DNA of 30,538 bases from UMGS1889 sp900556055. Its GTDB lineage: Bacteria > Bacillota > Clostridia > Oscillospirales > Ruminococcaceae. The notes under the pieces were generated by a model. It saw only the letters and a list, made by a program, of their open reading frames with translations. It was not told the DNA's origin and did not search any database. Where the stretch lies: positions 1 to 30,538 of the forward strand of contig CABQEV010000025.1 of assembly GCA_902463265.1 (NCBI GenBank), read 5' to 3'. Shown here piece by piece: positions 1 through 6,679 of the stretch (its first letter is position 1; every line of letters begins with the position of its first letter). A program made the translations under genes and the position numbers.

Positions 1-175
1 GTGTAGTCTCGATTTTTTTTGTTTTTCGAGTGTCTACTCTAAGGGGATTATATCATTATAAGGCGGGATTTTTTTATTGTTAAAATGTTCATACAATTAC
101 CGTTGATTAACCTATGCAAATGTGCTATTCTTTTATTGTTGTTTTATTTTTGCCTTAAATAATAATTTATATAAG
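1..175. other. AT-rich region without a gene
   Basis: I see no credible coding region here. Bases 3-37 form a weak imperfect hairpin (GTAG and CTCG pairing with CGAG and CTAC) around a T-rich loop. The stretch cgagtgtctactctaagggg has the look of an insertion-sequence end, but no transposase, partner end or target duplication is visible, so nothing is claimed. Whatever is terminated at 176-218 begins left of the window. Confidence 0.3.
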
Positions 176-218
176 ATATCCGTCCCTTCCGCACAACGGT
201 CTGGGACGGATATTTTTT
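176..218 (+). terminator. Rho-independent terminator
   Basis: An 11-bp perfect stem (ATATCCGTCCC at 176-186 pairing with GGGACGGATAT at 203-213) is followed by a run of T. It ends a + strand transcript coming from outside the window and isolates the next promoter. Confidence 0.8.
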
Positions 219-242
219 TGCCTGATATTTGCAAAGTTAGTG

Positions 243-272
243 TTGACAAACTCATATATAGTATGCTATACT
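243..272 (+). promoter_or_regulatory. Sigma-A type promoter of the DUF2325/DUF3793/flavodoxin operon
   Basis: TTGACA at 243-248 and TATACT at 267-272 are separated by 18 nt, with a TG just before the -10. The predicted transcription start falls inside the dyad operator at 279-296, so repressor binding would block initiation. Confidence 0.75.
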
Positions 273-278
273 GAGTAT

Positions 279-296
279 GGTTAGCAGAAACTAACC
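279..296 (+). promoter_or_regulatory. Dyad operator GGTTAG-N6-CTAACC, probable DtxR-family site
   Basis: A perfect 6-bp inverted repeat with a 6-nt spacer begins 7 nt after the -10 box. The same dyad recurs at 1832-1849 and 1865-1884 upstream of a DtxR-like regulator, and in imperfect form at 6224-6241 upstream of a second one. The half-site equals the GGTTAG half-site of DtxR/IdeR boxes, but the spacer is longer. Binding by either regulator is inference. Confidence 0.7.
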
Positions 297-320
297 AAAT
301 TATATGAAAGGAGACAGGCT

Positions 321-602
321 ATGAGCGTAGTAGTTATCGGCGGAAATGACCGCATGGCAACAAGATACAAGGATATCTGCAAGTCATACAACTGCAAGGC
401 AAAGGTGTTCACACAGATGCCTTCAGATTTTGAAAATAAGCTCGGAACACCCGATCTTATGGTCGTTTTTACAAATACATGTTCTCACAAGATGGTTGAC
501 AGCGTAAATCAGAAATCCAGAAAGCACGATATTCCCGTTGCGAGAATACACAGTGCAAGCGTCAGCGCACTCAAAAGCATACTTGACCGGTACTGCTGCT
601 GA
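321..602 (+). CDS. DUF2325 domain-containing protein
   Basis: A 93-residue protein opening with a short hydrophobic strand and a GGNDRM motif (residues 7-12). It contains a conserved-looking region around TNTCSHKMVD (residues 51-60) and ends with two cysteines. This matches the small DUF2325 family, whose biochemical role is not established. The start is supported by GAAAGGAG 7-8 nt upstream. It is the first gene of an operon with a DUF3793 protein and flavodoxin, under a promoter with a DtxR-type dyad operator, so a role in metal or redox balance is likely but inferred. No signal peptide or membrane segment is seen. Confidence 0.8.
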   Translation: MSVVVIGGNDRMATRYKDICKSYNCKAKVFTQMPSDFENKLGTPDLMVVFTNTCSHKMVDSVNQKSRKHDIPVARIHSASVSALKSILDRYCC

Positions 603-655
603 TTTTTTGCAGCATATAGTTAGCTTATGATAACCAAAGAAAGGAAGGATCGGCA

Positions 656-1228
656 ATGGAGCGTACCGATTACATAGATTTTGAAAAGAAGCTTGCATTC
701 CATACTGCGCCTACCCTGCTCGGGATAAAATGCTCAAACCTGATGTCCCTGCCCCTGCACGGTTTTGATGTCGATTCATATTCGGAAACATTCAACAGAA
801 AAGCAGCATCAAAGGGACTGAAGATCAAAACATTATGCGAATGCAGCGAAAGAAAGCTTGTACTTATCTGCAATGAAAGGCTGCTGAAAAAACGTCTTTC
901 CGAGCCTGAAACAAGGCGTATGCTTTCGGAATTCGGATATTCATGGGATATGTCATGCAGCGAATGTCTGGATATGCTTTCGGAAAGAATAAGAACGAGC
1001 GGAGAATTTCCTCATGAGATAGGAATATTTCTCGGCTATCCTCTCGAAGATGTCGAGGGCTTTATCCGCCGTAAGGGTGAAAAATGCAAGCTGTGCGGCT
1101 ATTGGAAGGTGTACGGCAGCGTTGAAAATGCCAAGCGGATATTTGATAATTACGACAAGTGCAGAAAATTTCTGTGCAATAAATTAAATGAGGGCGAGGA
1201 TATTTATCACGCACTCAGAATTTCATAA
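656..1228 (+). CDS. DUF3793 family protein
   Basis: A 190-residue protein. The C-terminal half carries the signature I associate with DUF3793: HEIGIFLGYPLEDVEGFI (about residues 120-137), then GYWKVYG (147-153) and a Y-x-KC element. The biochemical function of the family is unknown. Members are often seen beside flavodoxin genes in Clostridia, as here (flavodoxin begins 15 nt downstream). The protein is rich in cysteine, consistent with metal binding or redox chemistry, but no classical binding motif is complete. The ribosome site AAAGGAAGGA lies upstream of the chosen start. It is co-transcribed with the DUF2325 gene. Confidence 0.8.
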   Translation: MERTDYIDFEKKLAFHTAPTLLGIKCSNLMSLPLHGFDVDSYSETFNRKAASKGLKIKTLCECSERKLVLICNERLLKKRLSEPETRRMLSEFGYSWDMSCSECLDMLSERIRTSGEFPHEIGIFLGYPLEDVEGFIRRKGEKCKLCGYWKVYGSVENAKRIFDNYDKCRKFLCNKLNEGEDIYHALRIS

Positions 1229-1243
1229 CAGGAGGAATAAACT

Positions 1244-1651
1244 ATGAAAACCGCAGTTATTTACTGGAGCGGAACAGGCAACACCGAAATGATGGCTAAG
1301 GCTGTCGCAGAGGGCGCAGGTGCTGAGCTTTTCACCGTTTCCGAATTTTCGGGAAATGTCGCTGATTACGACAGACTTGCTTTCGGATGCCCCGCAATGG
1401 GTGACGAAGTTCTTGAGGAGGACGAGTTTGAGCCGTTCTTCACAGGCATCGAGGGTGCTCTCGCAGGCAAGACTGTTGCACTTTTCGGCTCATACGGCTG
1501 GGGTGACGGCGAATGGATGAGAAGCTGGGAAGAAAGAGTCAAGGGTGACGGTGCTGAGCTTTTCGGCGGCGAAGGTCTTATCGTAAACGAAACTCCTTCC
1601 GATGATGATCTTGCTAAGTGCAGGAGCTTCGGCGAGGAGCTTGCAAAATAA
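1244..1651 (+). CDS. Flavodoxin
   Basis: A 135-residue short-chain flavodoxin. It is an FMN-binding electron carrier of the cytoplasm that usually replaces ferredoxin when iron is scarce. The FMN phosphate loop is clear: S-G-T-G-N-T at residues 9-14 after the first beta strand. A second flavin loop is suggested by FGSYGWGDGEWM (about residues 81-92). The start has GGAGGAA upstream. As last gene of an operon controlled by a DtxR-type dyad, it fits an iron-limitation response; that regulation is inferred from the operator, not shown. Confidence 0.93.
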   Translation: MKTAVIYWSGTGNTEMMAKAVAEGAGAELFTVSEFSGNVADYDRLAFGCPAMGDEVLEEDEFEPFFTGIEGALAGKTVALFGSYGWGDGEWMRSWEERVKGDGAELFGGEGLIVNETPSDDDLAKCRSFGEELAK

Positions 1652-1673
1652 AATTTCTTCAGCATAAGTTCAG

Positions 1674-1748
1674 GAGATCCGTGTCCCCGGGAAATGCAGG
1701 CATATATTTGTGCCGCTCCCTTTCTGCGGCACGGATCTCTTTGCATTT
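1674..1748 (+). terminator. Probable terminator with nested alternative hairpin
   Basis: GAGATCCGTG (1674-1683) can pair with CACGGATCTC (1730-1739), followed by a T-rich stretch. Inside it, GTGCCGC (1710-1716) pairs with GCGGCAC (1726-1732). The two stems share three bases, so they compete at the junction. It most simply ends the flavodoxin operon. Confidence 0.6.
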
Positions 1749-1796
1749 TTGACAAAAAATATTGCCGTATTTTTGTTATTGTTTACATTGCAGCAC

Positions 1797-1825
1797 TTGA
1801 CTTTTCACATCAACAGCGGTATTAT
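1797..1825 (+). promoter_or_regulatory. Promoter of the DtxR-like regulator gene
   Basis: TTGACT (1797-1802) and TATTAT (1820-1825) are 17 nt apart. An overlapping TATAAT sits 3 nt further on. The first operator begins 7 nt after the -10, the same geometry as at 243-296. Confidence 0.65.
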
Positions 1826-1831
1826 AATAAT

Positions 1832-1849
1832 GGTTAGGAAATTCTAACC
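1832..1849 (+). promoter_or_regulatory. Dyad operator 1, GGTTAG-N6-CTAACC
   Basis: Perfect 6-bp arms with a 6-nt spacer, identical in both arms to the operator at 279-296. Placed at the predicted transcription start of the regulator gene, suggesting autoregulation. Confidence 0.72.
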
Positions 1850-1864
1850 TTTGTTTCGGTACAT

Positions 1865-1884
1865 AAGTTAGTATATTCTAACTT
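1865..1884 (+). promoter_or_regulatory. Dyad operator 2, AAGTTAG-N6-CTAACTT
   Basis: Perfect 7-bp arms with a 6-nt spacer, sharing the GTTAG-N6-CTAAC core. Centred 34 nt (about three helical turns) downstream of operator 1, within the leader of the regulator mRNA. Confidence 0.68.
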
Positions 1885-1909
1885 TATCTAATATGAAAGC
1901 AGGTGCGGT

Positions 1910-2281
1910 ATGCTCACATATTCGCAGAAAAAATATTTGTTTGCGATCTACAAGCTTGGTCAGAACGGCTGCGAGGTAAGCTCCGCCGAGGTCGCAAAGA
2001 TAGTAGGCGTCAGCAAGGCAAGCACTGTTTCCATGACACAGAAGCTGTGTGAAACAGGCTACATAGAAAAGGAACATTACGGAAAGATCTCGCTGACAGA
2101 CAGCGGCGTGCGTGAAGCAAACTCGCTGTTTACGAAGTGCCTGATTATCCGTGAATTTCTGAATAAAACTGTCGGTATCTCTGAGGACGAAGCGGACAGG
2201 AGTGCTGTTGCGATAGTGGCTCATCTCTCCGAAAGCGCTGCCGACGGATTTGCCGATTATATTCTCGGAAGCACGAAATAA
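1910..2281 (+). CDS. DtxR-fold transcriptional regulator lacking the metal ligands
   Basis: A 123-residue protein with a winged helix-turn-helix (about residues 1-65, recognition region GVSKASTVSMTQKL) and a short dimerisation domain ending in AHLSE. It aligns by eye over its whole length with MntR/DtxR proteins without gaps in the N-terminal domain. The family's metal ligands are replaced: Lys8 and Phe11 stand where MntR has Asp8 and Glu11, Cys77 stands for His77, and Val100, Val103 and Ala104 replace the C/E-x-x-E-H group. No C-terminal SH3-like domain is present. Two dyad operators lie in its own promoter region. It may bind DNA without metal or sense something else. Ribosome site GAAAGCAGG. 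Confidence 0.8.
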   Translation: MLTYSQKKYLFAIYKLGQNGCEVSSAEVAKIVGVSKASTVSMTQKLCETGYIEKEHYGKISLTDSGVREANSLFTKCLIIREFLNKTVGISEDEADRSAVAIVAHLSESAADGFADYILGSTK

Positions 2282-2335
2282 ACCGTCTGCCGATTGGCGC
2301 AGACAGAAAACACAATTATGAACGGGGGCTTTTAT

Positions 2336-2446
2336 ATGATCTCTGCATTTATTTTTACAGTTTCATCAGCAGCTTTTATCTGCATAGTCAAATATATCTG
2401 CATACGCATGATCAGAAATGAACGCCGCCGGAAAGGATGCCGCTGA
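2336..2446 (+). CDS. Small membrane peptide preceding the HD-GYP gene
   Basis: A 36-codon frame, too short for usual gene finding. GGGGG lies 7 nt before its ATG. Residues 3-23 are hydrophobic (one likely membrane helix), followed by a strongly basic tail with RNERRRK, the positive-inside pattern of a single-pass peptide. Its stop codon lies 2 nt before the preferred start of the HD-GYP gene, suggesting translational coupling. Function unknown; it may be only a leader peptide. Confidence 0.45.
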   Translation: MISAFIFTVSSAAFICIVKYICIRMIRNERRRKGCR

Positions 2447-2448
2447 CT

Positions 2449-3048
2449 ATGGAATGTGACTGCGAGATAAATTACGAATATCATGAATTTGTTGACTGCA
2501 TAACCTCTGCGCTCGATGCACGTGACCCGTATACCGGAAATCATTCAAGAAGAGTGAGCGACATGGCGTGCATGCTTTGCCATGAGCTTGGACTGTCGGA
2601 AAATGAAACTCAGGAAGTGCATATTGCCGCACATCTGCATGATATCGGAAAGATAGGAATACCCGATTCCATACTGCTTAAAGCGGGCAAGCTGAATGAC
2701 GAAGAATGGACACTGATGAAGCAGCACCCTCAGATCGGTGCCGACATTCTCGCCAAATCCCCACATTTTGCAAGGATATCCGCTATCATTCTCCATCACC
2801 ACGAACGCTTTGACGGATCAGGCTATCCGTTCGGTGCAAGGGGCGAGGAGATCCCGCTCGGCTCGAGGATAATCGCCGTCTGCGATTCAATAGATGCAAT
2901 GGCATCCGCAAGAGCGTACAGAAAGGCGCTCCCGCTCGATGTCTGCCGCAGAGAAATAGAGTCGAACATCGGAAAGATGTATGACCCGAGGATAGCCGAG
3001 GCTGTCCTCAGAAGATGGGACGATGCCGTTTCCGTCTATAAACAATAA
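2449..3048 (+). CDS. HD-GYP domain phosphodiesterase (c-di-GMP type)
   Basis: A 199-residue, single-domain cytoplasmic HD-GYP protein. From the chosen ATG, the conserved residues are H32, the HD pair in HDIGK (64-68), H93, and the HHHERFDGSGYP signature (116-127), with D146 in a VCDSIDAM block. All metal-site residues expected for an active HD-GYP are visible. The family hydrolyses cyclic di-GMP or related dinucleotides. There is no receiver, PAS or membrane domain, so input may come from the small membrane peptide just upstream. I prefer ATG 2449 over ATG 2437 because GGAAAGG (2430-2436) directly abuts the latter. Substrate is inferred. Confidence 0.88.
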   Translation: MECDCEINYEYHEFVDCITSALDARDPYTGNHSRRVSDMACMLCHELGLSENETQEVHIAAHLHDIGKIGIPDSILLKAGKLNDEEWTLMKQHPQIGADILAKSPHFARISAIILHHHERFDGSGYPFGARGEEIPLGSRIIAVCDSIDAMASARAYRKALPLDVCRREIESNIGKMYDPRIAEAVLRRWDDAVSVYKQ

Positions 3049-3077
3049 TGCTGTTATTCACCGCAAGGTGCTGACAG

Positions 3078-3093
3078 GCGGCGATAATGCCGC
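3078..3093 (+). terminator. Weak hairpin after the HD-GYP gene
   Basis: GCGGC pairs with GCCGC around gataat, followed by ttataaaatttt. The stem is short, so readthrough into the next gene is likely. Confidence 0.3.
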
Positions 3094-3127
3094 TTATAAA
3101 ATTTTAACCGTAAAGGATGGTTGACTT

Positions 3128-3382
3128 ATGTTGAAATGTTTTAAGAATGAAAAGTTCAAGTATGCTGTTATAGGTGCTGCCGCACTTGTTGTCGGAAAGA
3201 AAATACTTACCGCAAAGAAGACACGTCAGCTTGCCGTAACCGGTCTTGCAAAGGGCATGAAGCTCACCAATGATGCAAAGGCCGCTCTCCGCAATATGAA
3301 GGATGAGGCTGCCGATATCTGCTATGACGCTCAGGTCGAGGCAGCTATCGAAAATGATGATACGGAAGACGAAGTGGAATAA
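3128..3382 (+). CDS. DUF6110 family protein, partner of the P-type ATPase
   Basis: An 84-residue protein. Residues about 12-28 form one hydrophobic segment (YAVIGAAALVVGKKIL), followed by KKTRQLAVTGLAKGMKL and an acidic C-terminus. This matches DUF6110 as I recall it, a small Firmicute family commonly encoded right before heavy-metal P-type ATPases. Here the ATPase starts 2 nt after the stop codon, so the two are almost surely co-translated. The molecular role is not established; a membrane-bound accessory of the pump is the natural guess. Start supported by AAAGGATGG upstream. Confidence 0.75.
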   Translation: MLKCFKNEKFKYAVIGAAALVVGKKILTAKKTRQLAVTGLAKGMKLTNDAKAALRNMKDEAADICYDAQVEAAIENDDTEDEVE

Positions 3383-3384
3383 AA

Positions 3385-5481
3385 ATGAGATACCGGATAG
3401 TTTATGACAAGCCGTATAGGATACGTGTCCGCTGCGGTGCATATGCGTTTGAGAAGGAAAATGAAGCCGATATCTGCGCATATCTTATGTCAAAGGACTT
3501 TATAACAGACGCAGCTGCGCATTACGAAAACGGCGGGATCCTGGTCTTTTACAAGGGAAGCTACCGCAAAGCCGTTTTAAAGGCGATCGCTGCGCTTGAT
3601 GTTAAAAAGCTTGAACCGGCTGCGTCAGATCCCGAACTCGGGCTTACGAAGATCGACAGGGATTTCAAGAACGATCTGTTTGATCTCGTTCTGAAAAGAG
3701 TCATGTTCAAAGCTTTCCTGCCGACACCGATAAGCAATATACTGACGTTCTTCAAGGGACTCAGATATACATGGAATGCAATAAAAACGCTGTTTGACGG
3801 AAAGCTTACAGTCGATGTTCTTGACGGTGCATCCATCACGGCTTGTATTATCCAAAAAAATTACAAGACCGCAGGAAGCGTTATGTTCCTGCTCTCAATA
3901 TCCGCACTTCTCGAGGATTATACCAGAGCAAGAACAAGAGCCGCACTTGCCGACAGTCTTGCTGTCAAAGCCGACAATGTATGGCTCGTCACCGATGAGG
4001 GAGATAAGCTTATCCCGATGTCAGAGCTTAAAACGGGCGAGGTCATCAGAATACGCACAGGCAGCGTGATACCTGTTGACGGCACAGTTTCCGAGGGCGA
4101 GGCATACATAAATGAGTCGTCTATGACAGGCGAACCGCTTGCCGTTATGAAATCGGAAGGAGCAAGTGTTTTCGCAGGAACAGTCATCGAGGAAGGCACT
4201 ATCGCCGTTACCGTGCGCAGCCTTTCTTCCGACACGAAGATAAGCAGGATCATCGAGCTTATCGACAATTCCGAAAATCTCAAAGCAGGCGTGCAGAGCC
4301 GTGCCGAACGTCTTGCGGACAGCATAGTTCCGTTCAGCTTCTTAGGTTTTGCCCTCACCCTGCTCATCTCACGGAATGTTACAAAGGCAGTTTCTGTGCT
4401 GATGGTCGATTACTCATGCGCAATAAAGCTTTCAACGCCTATTTCGGTAATATCGGCGATAAAGGAAGCATCGGACATGAACATCACCGTAAAGGGCGGA
4501 AAATTCCTCGAAGAATATGCTCATGCAGATACGATAGTTTTCGACAAAACAGGAACTCTCACAAATGCAGAGCCTGTGCTTGAAAGCGTTATCCCATTCG
4601 GCGGATATTCCGAGGACGAAGCCCTGAAAATAGCCGCATGCCTTGAGGAACACTTCCCCCACAGCGTCGCAAGAGCGATAGTCAAGGGTGCAGCCGACAG
4701 AAATATTGAGCATGAGGAGGAGCATGCCGAGGTCAACTATATCGTTGCTCACGGCATATCCACAACGCTCAAAGGAAAGCCGGCGATCATTGGCAGCAAG
4801 CACTTTGTAGCCGAGGACGAAGGCATAACGATAACCGATGAACAGCAAAATGAGATCGACGAAAAGTCGGGCGCATGCTCAGTCGTTTATCTTGCGATAG
4901 ACGGCAGGCTTGCCGCAGCGCTTTGCATAAGCGATCCGCCGAGAGCCGAAGCTAAAAAGGCTATCGAAATGCTGCGTGCAGAGGGCATCGACAATATCGT
5001 AATGCTTACCGGCGACAGCGTAAAGGCGGCTGAGATAATCGCCGCACAGCTTGGAATAACCGAAGTCCACGCACAGGTTCTCCCCGAGGATAAGCATGGC
5101 ATGGTCGAGCAGCTGAAAGCCGAAGGAAAGCACGTTATCATGGTCGGCGACGGCATAAACGATGCACCCGCACTTGCCGCAGCAAATGTATCCGCAGCAA
5201 TGAGCGACGCATCGGATATCGCAAGGGAAGCCGCAGATATAACCCTGAGAGGTGCGGATCTGACAGAGCTTGTCCGTCTAAGAAAGCTGAGCAAACTGCT
5301 TATGAAGCGAATAAACAGCAACTACCGCTTTATCCTGCTTTTCAATTCGGGACTCCTTCTTGCAGGACTTTTCGGCGTTATGTCCCCATCAACATCAGCA
5401 CTTCTGCATAATGCCTCAACAATGGCGATATGCGCAAAGAGCATGACCCCGCTGATGGACAAAGAAAAAGACAATAAATAA
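3385..5481 (+). CDS. Heavy-metal translocating P1B-type ATPase
   Basis: A 698-residue pump that moves a transition-metal ion across the membrane using ATP. Visible motifs: TGEP in the actuator domain (248-251), DKTGTLT with the phosphorylated Asp387, an HP-type element in EEHFPHS, and GDGINDAP (588-595). The intramembrane metal motif is SCAIKLSTP (Cys345), not the CPC of copper pumps or CPC/SPC of typical zinc pumps, so the metal cannot be named. The N-terminal ~75 residues resemble an HMA-like fold without CxxC. Directly follows the DUF6110 gene and faces a metalloregulator/HMA operon, supporting metal homeostasis. Mn, Fe or Zn export are all possible. Confidence 0.92.
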   Translation: MRYRIVYDKPYRIRVRCGAYAFEKENEADICAYLMSKDFITDAAAHYENGGILVFYKGSYRKAVLKAIAALDVKKLEPAASDPELGLTKIDRDFKNDLFDLVLKRVMFKAFLPTPISNILTFFKGLRYTWNAIKTLFDGKLTVDVLDGASITACIIQKNYKTAGSVMFLLSISALLEDYTRARTRAALADSLAVKADNVWLVTDEGDKLIPMSELKTGEVIRIRTGSVIPVDGTVSEGEAYINESSMTGEPLAVMKSEGASVFAGTVIEEGTIAVTVRSLSSDTKISRIIELIDNSENLKAGVQSRAERLADSIVPFSFLGFALTLLISRNVTKAVSVLMVDYSCAIKLSTPISVISAIKEASDMNITVKGGKFLEEYAHADTIVFDKTGTLTNAEPVLESVIPFGGYSEDEALKIAACLEEHFPHSVARAIVKGAADRNIEHEEEHAEVNYIVAHGISTTLKGKPAIIGSKHFVAEDEGITITDEQQNEIDEKSGACSVVYLAIDGRLAAALCISDPPRAEAKKAIEMLRAEGIDNIVMLTGDSVKAAEIIAAQLGITEVHAQVLPEDKHGMVEQLKAEGKHVIMVGDGINDAPALAAANVSAAMSDASDIAREAADITLRGADLTELVRLRKLSKLLMKRINSNYRFILLFNSGLLLAGLFGVMSPSTSALLHNASTMAICAKSMTPLMDKEKDNK

Positions 5482-5486
5482 AAATA

Positions 5487-5539
5487 CTGCCCGTTCAAAG
5501 TGTATTCAGTACATTTACCTTGAACGGGCAGCTTTTTTA
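5487..5539. terminator. Bidirectional terminator between convergent operons
   Basis: CTGCCCGTTCAA (5487-5498) pairs perfectly with TTGAACGGGCAG (5520-5531). A T run follows on the + strand, and an A-rich stretch before the stem gives a T-rich tail on the - strand. It serves the ATPase (+) and the HMA gene (-). Confidence 0.88.
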
Positions 5540-5562
5540 TGCTTTATAATAAAAGCCTGAGA

Positions 5563-5811
5563 TCATCTTCCGAATAATCCCTTTTTAACATAAGGCTTGC
5601 GCTCTGCGCCGCAGAATTCGTAGCCTGTTTTTTCAATGACTTCACGCAGCTTGTCGTCGGGGATATCCTCCTCCGCAGCGATAACTGTCTGCTCCTTCGC
5701 CTTCGACGACGAAACCTTTTTGACCCTGAAGCTGTTTCTGACAGCCTCGTTTATGTGGGATTCACACATTCCGCACATCATGCCCTTTACAGAAACCGTA
5801 ATTTCAATCAT
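5563..5811 (-). CDS. Heavy-metal-associated (HMA) domain protein, CopZ-like
   Basis: An 82-residue soluble protein with a ferredoxin-like HMA domain. The binding loop is GMMCGMCESH, with the metal cysteines at positions 13 and 16. The tail is basic (YVKKGLFGR). HMA proteins shuttle Cu(I) or similar soft metals to pumps or buffer them. It overlaps the upstream regulator gene by 8 nt, so it is translated from the same mRNA. The Met-x-Cys-x-x-Cys loop is typical of copper chaperones, yet the neighbouring regulator is of the Mn/Fe type, so the metal is uncertain. Confidence 0.87.
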   Translation of the reverse strand: MIEITVSVKGMMCGMCESHINEAVRNSFRVKKVSSSKAKEQTVIAAEEDIPDDKLREVIEKTGYEFCGAERKPYVKKGLFGR

Positions 5812-6205
5812 TTTCCGCCATTCCTTTCAGCTCTTTATGATACAGCCTGATATGATCCTTCAGCTTCTCGAAGGAAAGGCTGCTTATATTGTGTTCAAGA
5901 CGGCATGCGTCCTCAGCCGCAGTTTCCTTGTCAACGCCGATACCGATAAGCCAGTCGGTCAGCACCGTGTGCCGCTCGTAAACGCTCTCAGCGATATGCT
6001 TTCCATCCTCCGTGAACGTGATATATCCGAATTCATCAATAAGTATAAATCCGCCGTTTTTCAGAAGCGACATTGCACGGCTCACGCTTGGCTTTGAAAC
6101 GCCCATTTCGTGCGCAATATCTATCGAACGCACCTCGCCGTTCCTGTGCGTCAGCACAAGTATAGTTTCAAGATAATCCTCACCCGATTGCCCCAATTTA
6201 CTCAT
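5804..6205 (-). CDS. DtxR/MntR-family metal-dependent repressor
   Basis: A 133-residue regulator with an N-terminal winged helix-turn-helix (GVSKPSVSRAMSLL, about residues 35-48) and the metal-binding dimerisation domain, without the SH3-like C-terminal domain, so MntR-like in size. Ligands are intact: D10 and E13 in EDYLE, H79, C101, E104 and H105 in ACRLEH. The Cys where B. subtilis MntR has Glu99 resembles DtxR Cys102, so iron, manganese or both could be the co-repressor. Start supported by AGGAGG. Its own promoter contains an imperfect copy of the dyad operator, suggesting autoregulation. Likely controls the HMA gene and perhaps other metal genes here. Confidence 0.9.
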   Translation of the reverse strand: MSKLGQSGEDYLETILVLTHRNGEVRSIDIAHEMGVSKPSVSRAMSLLKNGGFILIDEFGYITFTEDGKHIAESVYERHTVLTDWLIGIGVDKETAAEDACRLEHNISSLSFEKLKDHIRLYHKELKGMAEND

Positions 6206-6223
6206 AGCGCCTCCTGTTCATGC

Positions 6224-6241
6224 GGTTGTCTTTCGCTAACT
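6224..6241 (-). promoter_or_regulatory. Imperfect dyad operator of the second regulator
   Basis: On the - strand AGTTAG-N6-ACAACC, a degenerate version of GGTTAG-N6-CTAACC. It begins 8 nt after the -10 box at 6249-6254, nearly the same geometry as the two + strand operators, which is the main reason to believe it. Confidence 0.5.
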
Positions 6242-6248
6242 CATTTAA

Positions 6249-6277
6249 ATTTTACCACTATTTCCGCAGTTTGTCAA
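6249..6277 (-). promoter_or_regulatory. Promoter of the DtxR/MntR-HMA operon
   Basis: On the - strand TTGACA (6272-6277), a 17-nt spacer and TAAAAT (6249-6254). The leader to the ATG at 6205 is about 35 nt and contains the dyad and AGGAGG. Confidence 0.75.
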
Positions 6278-6540
6278 GGGTAACTTTTCGGATGATTTTA
6301 CTTTGAAAAATGACCGTTTTTTTCTTTTTTCACCCTGACTTTTGCCATGACCGTGACTTTGCTTTTCCGTATCTATATATTGCTTCCTCGGCATAGTGTG
6401 CCGTCACGCCTATATAATGCTCCCGAAAAAAATATCACAGACAGTTGATTTTTTCCGAAAAAAAGTGTATCATAAAGGAAAGAAGCAAACATCTCCCGGG
6501 ATATTTTTTTGCAGAGTGGAAATAGTATAGAAAGCAAGTT
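6278..6540. other. Intergenic region upstream of ptsH
   Basis: No gene is supported. The clearest element is a possible + strand promoter at 6445-6473 (TTGATT, 17 nt, TATCAT). TCCCGGGA followed by a T run at about 6494-6510 is a loop-less palindrome, not a real terminator. The remainder is AT-rich. Confidence 0.35.
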
Positions 6541-6645
6541 ATAATAAAAGCCATTGGAATTACGGAGAAGAAATCGTTGCAAAAGCTTTGATATATGCGG
6601 TTTTGGGGCGAGAGATCCCCATAATTCAATGAGTTTTTAGTATTA
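6541..6645 (+). repeat. 105-bp hairpin-forming repeat, copy A
   Basis: One of three 105-bp copies in the window. The 5' arm begins ATAATAAAA and the 3' arm ends TTTTTAGTATTA, with a central CGTTGCAAAA / TTTTGGGGCG stem. It occupies the leader between the likely promoter and ptsH, and is inverted relative to copy B after ptsI. No transposase is encoded. Confidence 0.85.
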
Positions 6646-6679
6646 ATGCTATGCAAAAAATCAGAGAGGATGATCTGTT

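Noticed and set aside
1..60. Possible insertion-sequence end or hairpin
   Set aside because: Stem is short and interrupted; no transposase, partner end or target duplication in view.
612..628. GTTAG-N7-TAACC, similar to the dyad operator, between the first two genes
   Set aside because: The spacer and one arm differ from the consensus, and no promoter is next to it.
2282..2312. GTCTGC/GCAGAC hairpin as terminator after the first DtxR-like gene
   Set aside because: Six-bp stem without a T run; readthrough to the HD-GYP genes is more likely.
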